DNA from: Xanthostigma xanthostigma
Lineage: Eukaryota > Arthropoda > Insecta > Raphidioptera > Raphidiidae
Length of the DNA: 64,000 nucleotides
Reading direction: 5' to 3'
NCBI GenBank assembly: GCA_963575645.1
Contig: OY754469.1
Location: forward strand, 25,872,001-25,936,000
How positions within the stretch are numbered: the stretch's first letter is position 1; each line of letters opens with the position of its first letter. The position numbers were made by a program, and so were the translations under genes. Shown piece after piece: positions 52,832-64,000 of this stretch. The notes under the pieces were generated by a model. It did no database searches, had not been told where the DNA came from, and worked only from the letters and a program-made list of their open reading frames with translations.

Positions 52832-55800
52832 ATGCAAACTGCATATTAACCATTATTTTAACGCAGACAAGAAGTTTTTACATGCTTTATGACAATTAGG
52901 TGCAAATGAGTCTTTATAGGCAAAATTGCTTTATTTCATGAGGGTAAGTCTATTTACACTATCACATTCAGGTTTGGATCATTCTCTCATAAGAAAATGC
53001 AAACTGCATATTAACCATTATTTTAACGCAGACAAGCAGTTTTTACATGCTTTATGACAATTAGGGGCAAATGAGTCCTTATAGGCAAAATTGCTTTATT
53101 TCATGAAGGTATAACTATTTACACTATAACATTCAGGTTTGGAGCATTCTCTCATAAGAAAATGCAAACTGCATATTATCCATTATTTTAACGCAGACAA
53201 GCAGTTTTTACATGCTTTACGACAATTAGGTGCAAATAAGTCCTTATAGGCAAAATTGCTTTATTTTACAAAGGTAAGTTTACTTAAACTATACTATTCA
53301 GGTTTAGATCATTCTCTCATAAGAAAATGCAAACTGCATATTAACTATTATTTTAACGCATACAAGCAGTTTTTACATGCTTTATGAAAATTAGGTGCAA
53401 ATGAGTCTTTATAGGCAAAATTGCTTTATTTCATGAGGATAAGTCTATTTACACTATACCATTCAGGTATGGATCATTCTCTCATAAGAAAATGCAAACT
53501 GCATATTTACTATCATTTTAACGCATACAAGCAGTTTTTACATGCTTTATGACAATTAGGTGCAAATGAGTCTTTATAGGCAAAATTGCTTTATTTCATG
53601 AGGGTAAGTCTATTTACACTATAACATTCAGGTTTGGATCATTCTTATATAAGAGAATGCAAACTGCATATTAACCATTATTTTAACGCAGACAAGCAGT
53701 TTGTACATGCTTCACGACAATTAGGTGCAAATGAGTCCTTATATTCAAAATTGCTTTATTTTACAAAGGTAAGTCTATTTTTACTATAACATTCAGGTTT
53801 AGATCATTTTCTCATAAGAAAATGCAAACTGCATATTAACCATTATTTTAACGCATACAAGCAGTTTTTACATGCTTTATGACAACTAGGGGCAAATGAG
53901 TCCTTATAGGCAAAATTGCTTTATATCATGAAGGTAAGTCTATTTACACTATAACATTTAGGTTTGGATCATTCTCTCATAAGGAAATGCAAACTGCATA
54001 TTAACCATTATTTTAACGCAAACAAGCAGTTTTTACATGCTTCACGACAATTGCGTGCAAATGAGTCCCTATAAACAAAATTGCTTTATTTTACACAGGT
54101 AAGTCTATTTACACTATAACATTCAGGTTTGGATCATTCTCTCATAAGAAAATGCAAACTGCATATTAACCATTATTTAAACGCAGACAAGCAGTTTTTA
54201 CATGCTTTACGACAATTAGGTGCAAATGAGTCTTTATAGGCAAAATTGCTCTATTTCATGAGGATAAGTCTATTTACACTATAACATTCAGGTTTGGATC
54301 ATTCTTTCATAAGAAAATGCAAACTGCATATTAACCATTATTTTAACGCAGACAAGCAGTTTTTACATGCTTTATGACAATTAGGTGCAAATGAGTCTTA
54401 ATAGGCAAAATTGCTTTATTTCATGAGGGTAAGTCTATTTACACTATAACATTCAGGTTTGGATCATTCTCTCATAAGAAAATGCAAACTGCATATTAAC
54501 CATTATTTTAACGCAGACAAGCAGTTTTTACATGCTTTATGACAATTAGGGGCAAATGAGTCCTTATAGGCAAAATTGCTTTATTTCATGAAGGTATAAC
54601 TATTTACACTATAACATTCAGGTTTGGATCATTCTCTCATAAGAAAATGCAAACTGCATATTATCCATTATTTTAACGCAGACAAGCAGTTTTTACATGC
54701 TTTACGACAATTAGGTGCAAATAAGTCCTTATAGGCAAAATTGCTTTATTTTACAAAGGTAAGTTTACTTAAACTATACTATTCAGGTTTAGATCATTCT
54801 CTCATAAGAAAATGCAAACTGCATATTAACCATTATTTTAACGCAGACAAGCAGTTTTTACAAGCTTTATGACAATTAGGTGCAAATGAATCTTTATATT
54901 CAAAATTGCTTTATTTCATGAGGATAAGTCTATTTACACTATAACATTCAGGTTTGGATCATTCTTTGATAAGAAAATGCAAACTGCATATTAACCATTA
55001 TTTTAACGCAGACAAGCAGTTTTTACATGCTTTATGACAATTAGGTGCAAATGAGTCTTTATAGGCAAAATTGCTTTATTTCATGAGGGTTAGTCTATTT
55101 AAACTATAACATTCAGGTTTGGATCATTCTCTCATAAGAAAATGCAAACTGCATATTAACCATTATTTTAACGCAGACAAGCAGTTTTTACATGCTTTAC
55201 GACAATTAGGTGCAAATGAGTCTTTATATTCAAAATTGCTTTATTTCATGAGGATAAGTCTATTTACACTATAACATTCAGGTTTGGATCATTCTTTCAT
55301 AAGAAAATGCAAACTGCATATTAACCATTATTTTAACGCAGACAAGCAGTTTTTACAAGCTTTATGACTATTAGGTGCAAATGAGTCTTTATAGGCAAAA
55401 TTGCTTTATTTCATGAGGGTTAGTCTATTTACACTATAACATTCAGGTTTGGATCATTCTCTCATAAGAAAATTCAAACTGCATATTAACCATTATTTTA
55501 ACGCAGACAAGCAGTTTTTACATGCTTTATGACAATTAGGGGCAAATGAGTCCTTATAGGCAAAATTGCTTTACTTCATGAAGGTATAACTATTTACACC
55601 ATAACATTCAGGTTTGGATCATTCTCTCATAAGAAAATGCAAACTGCATATTATCCATTATTTTAACGCAGACAAGCAGTTTTTACATGCTTTACGACAA
55701 TTAGGTGCAAATAAGTCCTTATAGGCAAAATTGCTTTATTTTACAAAGGTAAGTTTACTTAAATTATAACATTCAGGTTTAGATCATTCTCTCATAAGAA

Positions 55801-58800
55801 AATGCAAACTGCATATTAACTATTATTTTAACGCATACAAGCAGTTTTTACATGCTTTATGAAAATTAGGTGCAAATGAGTCTTTATAGGCAAAATTGCT
55901 TTATTTCATGAGGATAAGTCTATTTACACTATACCATTCAGGTATGGATCATTCTCTCATAAGAAAATGCAAACTGCATATTTACTATCATTTTAACGCA
56001 TACAAGCAGTTTTTACATGCTTTATGACAATTAGGTGCAAATGAGTCTTTATAGGCAAAATTGCTTTATTTCATGAGGGTAAGTCTATTTACACTATAAC
56101 ATTTAGGTTTGGATCATTCTCTCATAAGGAAATGCAAACTGCATATTAACCATTATTTTAACGCAAACAAGCAGTTTTTACATGCTTCACGACAATTGCG
56201 TGCAAATGAGTCCCTATAAACAAAATTGCTTTATTTTACACAGGTAAGTCTATTTACACTATAACATTCAGGTTTGGATCATTCTCTCATAAGAAAATGC
56301 AAACTGCATATTAACCATTATTTAAACGCAGACAAGCAGTTTTTACATGCTTTACGACAATTAGGTGCAAATGAGTCTTTATAGGCAAAATTGCTCTATT
56401 TCATGAGGATAAGTCTATTTACACTATAACATTCAGGTTTGGATCATTCTTTCATAAGAAAATGCAAACTGCATATTAACCATTATTTTAACGCAGACAA
56501 GCAGTTTTTACATGCTTTATGACAATTAGGTGCAAATGAGTCTTTATAGGCAAAATTGCTTTATTTCATGAGGGTAAGTCTATTTACACTATAACATTCA
56601 GGTTTGGATCATTCTCTCATAAGAAAATGCAAACTGCATATTAACCATTATTTTAACGCAGACAAGCAGTTTTTACATGCTTTATGACAATTAGGGGCAA
56701 ATGAGTCCTTATAGGCAAAATTGCTTTATTTCATGAAGGTATAACTATTTACACTATAACATTCAGGTTTGGATCATTCTCTCATAAGAAAATGCAAACT
56801 GCATATTATCCATTATTTTAACGCAGACAAGCAGTTTTTACATGCTTTACGACAATTAGGTGCAAATAAGTCCTTATAGGCAAAATTGCTTTATTTTACA
56901 AAGGTAAGTTTACTTAAACTATACTATTCAGGTTTAGATCATTCTCTCATAAGAAAATGCAAACTGCATATTAACCATTATTTTAACGCAGACAAGCAGT
57001 TTTTACATGCTTTACGACAATTAGGTGCAAAAGAATCTTTATATTCAAAATTGCTTTATTTCATGAGGATAAGTCTATTTACACTATAACATTCAGGTTT
57101 GGATCATTCTTTCATAAGAAAATGCAAACTGCATATTAACCATTATTTTAACGCAGACAAGCAGTTTTTACAAGCTTTATGACAATTAGGTGCAAATGAG
57201 TCTTTATAGGCAAAATTGCTTTATTTCATGAGGGTTAGTCTATTTACACTATAACATTCAGGTTTGGATCATTCTCTCATAAGAAAATGCAAACTGCATA
57301 TTAACCATTATTTTAACGCAGACAAGCAGTTTTTACATGCTTTATGACAATTAGGGGCAAATGAGTCCTTATAGGCAAAATTGCTTTACTTCATGAAGGT
57401 ATAACTATTTACACCATAACATTCAGGTTTGGATCATTCTCTCATAAGAAAATGCAAACTGCATATTATCCATTATTTTAACGCAGACAAGCAGTTTTTA
57501 CATGCTTTACGACAATTAGGTGCAAATAAGTCCTTATAGGCAAAATTGCTTTATTTTACAAAGGTAAGTTTACTTAAACTATAACATTCAGGTTTAGATC
57601 ATTCTCTCATAAGAAAATGCAAACTGCATATTAACTATTATTTTAACGCATACAAGCAGTTTTTACATGCTTTTTGACAATTAGGTGCAAATGAGTTTTT
57701 ATAGGCAAAATTGCTTTATTTTATGAAGGTAAGTCTATTTACACTATAACATTCAGGTTTGGATCATTCTCTCATAAGAAAAATGCAAACTGCATATTAA
57801 CCATTATTTTATCGCAGACAAGCAGTTTTTACATGCTTCACGACAATTGCGTGCAAGTGAGTCTTTATAGGCAAAATTGCTTTATTTTACAAAGGTAAGT
57901 CTATTTACACTATAACATTCAGGTTTGGATCATTCTCTCATAAGAAAATGCAAACTGCATATTAACCATTATTTAAACGCAGACAAGCAGTTTTTACATG
58001 CTTTACGACAATTAAGTGCAAATAAGTCTTTATAGGCAAAATTGCTTTATTTCATGAGGGTAAGTCTATTTACACTATAATATTCAGGTTTGGATCATTC
58101 TCTCATAAGAAAATGAAAACTGCATATTAACCATTATTTAAACGCAGACAAGCAGTTTTTACATGCTTCACGACAATTGCGTGCAAATGAGTCCTTATAG
58201 GCAAAATTGCTTTATTTTACAAAGGTAAGTCTATTTACACTATAACATTCAGGTTTGGATCAATTTCTCATAAGAAAATGCAAACTGCATATTAACCATT
58301 ATTTAAACGCAGACAAGCAGTTTTTACATGCTTTACGACAATTAGGTGCAAATGAGTCCTTATAGGCAAAATTGCTTTATTTCATGAGGGTAAGTCTATT
58401 TACACTATAACATTCAGGTTTGGATCATTCTCTCATAAGAAAATGCAAACTGCATATTAACCATTATTTTAACGCAGACAAGCAGTTTTTACATGCTTTA
58501 TGACAATTAGGGGCAAATGAGTACTTATAGGCAAAATTGCTTTATTTTATGAAGGTATAACAATTTACACTATAACATTCAGGTTTGGATCATTTTCTCA
58601 TTAGAAAATGCAAACTGCATATTATCCATTATTTTAACGCAGACAAGCAGTTTTTACATGCTTTACGACAATTAGGTGCAAATAAGTCCTTATAGGCAAA
58701 ATTGCTTTATTTTACAAAGGTAAGTTTACTTAAACTATAACATTCAGGTTTAGATCATTCTCTCATAAGAAAATGCAAACTGCATATTAACTATTATTTT

Positions 58801-58930
58801 AACGCATACAAGCAGTTTTTACATGCTTTATGACAATTAGGTGCAAATAAGTCTTTATAGGCAAAATTGCTTTATTTCATGAGGGTAAGTCTATTTACAC
58901 TATAACATTCAGGTTTGGATCATTCTTATA
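52825..58930 (+). repeat. 6.1-kb higher-order unit (37 monomers), copy 1
   Basis: Followed directly by a second copy at offset 6106. Markers are ATCACATTC (52961 and 59067), AGTTTGTACATGC (TTGT at 53701 and 59807), AAATTATAAC (55761 and 61866) and the 67-codon open stretch (56886 and 62991). The left part resembles 2.0-4.1 kb. 57720-58930 resembles 4.94-5.95 kb, including its extra-A monomer, with one added monomer near 58380-58540. Confidence 0.88.
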
Positions 58931-61900
58931 TAAGAGAATGCAAACTGCATATTAACCATTATTTTAACGCAGACAAGAAGTTTTTACATGCTTTATGACA
59001 ATTAGGTGCAAATGAGTCTTTATAGGCAAAATTGCTTTATTTCATGAGGGTAAGTCTATTTACACTATCACATTCAGGTTTGGATCATTCTCTCATAAGA
59101 AAATGCAAACTGCATATTAACAATTATTTTAACGCAGACAAGCAGTTTTTACATGCTTTATGACAATTAGGGGCAAATGAGTCCTTATAGGCAAAATTGC
59201 TTTATTTCATGAAGGTATAACTATTTACACTATAACATTCAGGTTTGGATCATTCTCTCATAAGAAAATGCAAACTGCATATTATCCATTATTTTAACGC
59301 AGACAAGCAGTTTTTACATGCTTTACGACAATTAGGTGCAAATAAGTCCTTATAGGCAAAATTGCTTTATTTTACAAAGGTAAGTTTACTTAAACTATAC
59401 TATTCAGGTTTAGATCATTCTCTCATAAGAAAATGCAAACTGCATATTAACTATTATTTTAACGCATACAAGCAGTTTTTACATGCTTTATGAAAATTAG
59501 GTGCAAATGAGTCTTTATAGGCAAAATTGCTTTATTTCATGAGGATAAGTCTATTTACACTATACCATTCAGGTATGGATCATTCTCTCATAAGAAAATG
59601 CAAACTGCATATTTACTATCATTTTAACGCATACAAGCAGTTTTTACATGCTTTATGACAATTAGGTGCAAATGAGTCTTTATAGGCAAAATTGCTTTAT
59701 TTCATGAGGGTAAGTCTATTTACACTATAACATTCAGGTTTGGATCATTCTTATATAAGAGAATGCAAACTGCATATTAACCATTATTTTAACGCAGACA
59801 AGCAGTTTGTACATGCTTCACGACAATTAGGTGCAAATGAGTCCTTATATTCAAAATTGCTTTATTTTACAAAGGTAAGTCTATTTTTACTATAACATTC
59901 AGGTTTAGATCATTTTCTCATAAGAAAATGCAAACTGCATATTAACCATTATTTTAACGCATACAAGCAGTTTTACATGCTTTATGACAACTAGGGGCAA
60001 ATGAGTCCTTATAGGCAAAATTGCTTTATATCATGAAGGTAAGTCTATTTACACTATAACATTTAGGTTTGGATCATTCTCTCATAAGGAAATGCAAACT
60101 GCATATTAACCATTATTTTAACGCAAACAAGCAGTTTTTACATGCTTCACGACAATTGCGTGCAAATGAGTCCCTATAAACAAAATTGCTTTATTTTACA
60201 CAGGTAAGTCTATTTACACCATAACATTCAGGTTTGGATCATTCTCTCATAAGAAAATGCAAACTGCATATTAACCATTATTTAAACGCAGACAAGCAGT
60301 TTTTACATGCTTTACGACAATTAGGTGCAAATGAGTCTTTATAGGCAAAATTGCTCTATTTCATGAGGATAAGTCTATTTACACTATAACATTCAGGTTT
60401 GGATCATTCTTTCATAAGAAAATGCAAACTGCATATTAACCATTATTTTAACGCAGACAAGCAGTTTTTACATGCTTTATGACAATTAGGTGCAAATGAG
60501 TCTTAATAGGCAAAATTGCTTTATTTCATGAGGGTAAGTCTATTTACACTATAACATTCAGGTTTGGATCATTCTCTCATAAGAAAATGCAAACTGCATA
60601 TTAACCATTATTTTAACGCAGACAAGCAGTTTTTACATGCTTTATGACAATTAGGGGCAAATGAGTCCTTATAGGCAAAATTGCTTTATTTCATGAAGGT
60701 ATAACTATTTACACTATAACATTCAGGTTTGGATCATTCTCTCATAAGAAAATGCAAACTGCATATTATCCATTATTTTAACGCAGACAAGCAGTTTTTA
60801 CATGCTTTACGACAATTAGGTGCAAATAAGTCCTTATAGGCAAAATTGCTTTATTTTACAAAGGTAAGTTTACTTAAACTATACTATTCAGGTTTAGATC
60901 ATTCTCTCATAAGAAAATGCAAACTGCATATTAACCATTATTTTAACGCAGACAAGCAGTTTTTACAAGCTTTATGACAATTAGGTGCAAATGAATCTTT
61001 ATATTCAAAATTGCTTTATTTCATGAGGATAAGTCTATTTACACTATAACATTCAGGTTTGGATCATTCTTTCATAAGAAAATGCAAACTGCATATTAAC
61101 CATTATTTTAACGCAGACAAGCAGTTTTTACATGCTTTATGACAATTAGGTGCAAATGAGTCTTTATAGGCAAAATTGCTTTATTTCATGAGGGTTAGTC
61201 TATTTAAACTATAACATTCAGGTTTGGATCATTCTCTCATAAGAAAATGCAAACTGCATATTAACCATTATTTTAACGCAGACAAGCAGTTTTTACATGC
61301 TTTACGACAATTAGGTGCAAATGAGTCTTTATATTCAAAATTGCTTTATTTCATGAGGATAAGTCTATTTACACTATAACATTCAGGTTTGGATCATTCT
61401 TTCATAAGAAAATGCAAACTGCATATTAACCATTATTTTAACGCAGACAAGCAGTTTTTACAAGCTTTATGACTATTAGGTGCAAATGAATCTTTATAGG
61501 CAAAATTGCTTTATTTCATGAGGGTTAGTCTATTTACACTATAACATTCAGGTTTGGATCATTCTCTCATAAGAAAATGCAAACTGCATATTAACCATTA
61601 TTTTAACGCAGACAAGCAGTTTTTACATGCTTTATGACAATTAGGGGCAAATGAGTCCTTATAGGCAAAATTGCTTTACTTCATGAAGGTATAACTATTT
61701 ACACCATAACATTCAGGTTTGGATCATTCTCTCATAAGAAAATGCAAACTGCATATTATCCATTATTTTAACGCAGACAAGCAGTTTTTACATGCTTTAC
61801 GACAATTAGGTGCAAATAAGTCCTTATAGGCAAAATTGCTTTATTTTACAAAGGTAAGTTTACTTAAATTATAACATTCAGGTTTAGATCATTCTCTCAT

Positions 61901-63628
61901 AAGAAAATGCAAACTGCATATTAACTATTATTTTAACGCATACAAGCAGTTTTTACATGCTTTATGAAAATTAGGTGCAAATGAGTCTTTATAGGCAAAA
62001 TTGCTTTATTTCATGAGGATAAGTCTATTTACACTATACCATTCAGGTATGGATCATTCTCTCATAAGAAAATGCAAACTGCATATTTACTATCATTTTA
62101 ACGCATACAAGCAGTTTTTACATGCTTTATGACAATTAGGTGCAAATGAGTCTTTATAGGCAAAATTGCTTTATTTCATGAGGGTTAGTCTATTTAAACT
62201 ATAACATTCAGGTTTGGATCATTCTCTCATAAGAAAATGCAAACTGCATATTAACCATTATTTTAACGCAAACAAGCAGTTTTTACATGCTTCACGACAA
62301 TTGCGTGCAAATGAGTCCCTATAAACAAAATTGCTTTATTTTACACAGGTAAGTCTATTTACACTATAACATTCAGGTTTGGATCATTCTCTCATAAGAA
62401 AATGCAAACTGCATATTAACCATTATTTAAACGCAGACAAGCAGTTTTTACATGCTTTACGACAATTAGGTGCAAATGAGTCTTTATAGGCAAAATTGCT
62501 CTATTTCATGAGGATAAGTCTATTTACACTATAACATTCAGGTTTGGATCATTCTTTCATAAGAAAATGCAAACTGCATATTAACCATTATTTTAACGCA
62601 GACAAGCAGTTTTTACATGCTTTATGACAATTAGGTGCAAATGAGTCTTTATAGGCAAAATTGCTTTATTTCATGAGGGTAAGTCTATTTACACTATAAC
62701 ATTCAGGTTTGGATCATTCTCTCATAAGAAAATGCAAACTGCATATTAACCATTATTTTAACGCAGACAAGCAGTTTTTACATGCTTTATGACAATTAGG
62801 GGCAAATGAGTCCTTATAGGCAAAATTGCTTTATTTCATGAAGGTATAACTATTTACACTATAACATTCAGGTTTGGATCATTCTCTCATAAGAAAATGC
62901 AAACTGCATATTATCCATTATTTTAACGCAGACAAGCAGTTTTTACATGCTTTACGACAATTAGGTGCAAATAAGTCCTTATAGGCAAAATTGCTTTATT
63001 TTACAAAGGTAAGTTTACTTAAACTATACTATTCAGGTTTAGATCATTCTCTCATAAGAAAATGCAAACTGCATATTAACCATTATTTTAACGCAGACAA
63101 GCAGTTTTTACATGCTTTACGACAATTAGGTGCAAAAGAATCTTTATATTCAAAATTGCTTTATTTCATGAGGATAAGTCTATTTACACTATAACATTCA
63201 GGTTTGGATCATTCTTTCATAAGAAAATGCAAACTGCATATTAACCATTATTTTAACGCAGACAAGCAGTTTTTACAAGCTTTATGACAATTAGGTGCAA
63301 ATGAGTCTTTATAGGCAAAATTGCTTTATTTCATGAGGGTTAGTCTATTTACACTATAACATTCAGGTTTGGATCATTCTCTCATAAGAAAATGCAAACT
63401 GCATATTAACCATTATTTTAACGCAGACAAGCAGTTTTTACATGCTTTATGACAATTAGGGGCAAATGAGTCCTTATAGGCAAAATTGCTTTACTTCATG
63501 AAGGTATAACTATTTACACCATAACATTCAGGTTTGGATCATTCTCTCATAAGAAAATGCAAACTGCATATTATCCATTATTTTAACGCAGACAAGCAGT
63601 TTTTACATGCTTTACGACAATTAGGTGC
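58931..63628 (+). repeat. 6.1-kb higher-order unit, copy 2 (incomplete)
   Basis: Tandem copy of 52825-57523. The offset is 6106, then 6105 after one T is lost near 59971. It breaks off at about 63627, where GCAAATAAGTCC becomes GCAAATATGTCT, a hybrid monomer that leads into the GGTTAGTCTATTTTCAC type seen at the window start. Confidence 0.85.
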
Positions 63629-64000
63629 AAATATGTCTTTATAGGCAAAATTGCTTTATTTCATGAGGGTAAGTCTATTTACACTATAACATTCAGGTTT
63701 GGATCATTCTTTCATAAGGAAATGCAAACTGCATATTAACCATTATTTTAACGCAGACAAGCAGTTTTTACATGCTTCACGACAATTGCGTGCAAATTAG
63801 TCCTTATAGGCAAAATTGCTTTATTTTACAAAGGTTAGTCTATTTTCACTATAACATTTAGGTTTGGATCATTCTCTCATAAGAAAATGCAAACTGCATA
63901 TTTACTATCATTTTCACGCAGACAAGCAGTTTTTACATGCTTCACGACAATTGCGTGCAAATGAGTCCTTATAAACAAAATTGCTTTATTTTACAAAGGT
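63629..64000 (+). repeat. Start of a further higher-order block at the window edge
   Basis: Monomers carrying AAATTAGTCC and then GGTTAGTCTATTTTCAC (63833). The same pair occurs at about 16830-17156, 31200-31506 and 43215-43545. The block runs out of the window. Confidence 0.75.

Larger units (their letters stand above)
49701..64000 (+). repeat. 165-bp satellite array, right part (about 87 monomers)
   Basis: Continuation of the same array in the same direction and phase after the insertion. It is satellite to the window edge. The last complete monomer (63833-63997) plus three bases repeats the first 168 bases of the window, the GGTTAGTCTATTTTCAC type. No gene or other insert is seen. Confidence 0.98.

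Noticed and set aside
1-64000. CENP-B box, telomere repeat or hammerhead ribozyme within the monomer
   Set aside because: I looked for the CENP-B box pattern, TTAGG or TTAGGG runs, and the CTGATGA/GAAA ribozyme core in the consensus and common variants and saw none.
63833-64000. Window end repeating the window start, suggesting a circular molecule
   Set aside because: The same GGTTAGTCTATTTTCAC monomer also occurs at 16992, 31342, 35462, 42061, 43381, 50965 and 52120, so the match only reflects a common monomer type.

Overview
The window is a eukaryotic satellite-DNA array interrupted by one retrotransposon. About 59.4 kb (1-45084 and 49701-64000) is a head-to-tail array of an AT-rich 165-bp monomer (about 33% G+C in the consensus I read), roughly 360 monomers, all on the same strand. 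I see no gene, RNA gene or unique sequence inside the array. The remaining 4.6 kb (45085-49695) is one complete Ty1/copia-type LTR retrotransposon. Its primer-binding site matches the anticodon region of initiator tRNA-Met, as in Drosophila copia. That points to an arthropod, most likely an insect, but the species cannot be fixed from the sequence.

Layout. The array is a mosaic of copied multi-monomer blocks, not a simple row of random variants. Block 1-12670 recurs almost base for base at 16992-29661 (offset 16991 bp, 103 monomers). Between them, 12671-16991 is stitched from copies of other blocks. A 4121-bp unit is tandemly duplicated at 27820-31940 and 31941-36060. 36061-38450 is a further copy of roughly 1.9-4.5 kb. 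A 10-monomer unit (1650 bp) is duplicated at 37310-38959 and 38960-40350. A 4123-bp unit (39970-44092) is followed by a second copy, 44093-52831, and the retrotransposon sits in that second copy. On the right a 6106-bp unit (37 monomers) is duplicated at 52825-58930 and 58931-63628. Smaller tandem duplications of two and five monomers are nested inside.

The retrotransposon has two LTRs of 254 bp that look identical by eye, a 5-bp target-site duplication (AAAAT), a primer-binding site, a purine-rich second-strand primer site, and one uninterrupted 1329-codon Gag-Pol frame. The frame holds zinc knuckle, aspartic protease, integrase, reverse transcriptase and RNase H in the copia order, with every catalytic residue I looked for present. 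It therefore looks very young and possibly active. An empty paralogous target site is preserved 4123 bp upstream (40957-40961).

Only the retrotransposon has protein-coding support. The satellite probably belongs to a centromeric or other heterochromatic domain, but that is inference from its type, not something the sequence proves. I found no undescribed gene system. The unusual content is the nested higher-order repeat structure, the conserved dyad core of the monomer, and the non-CA end of the LTR.
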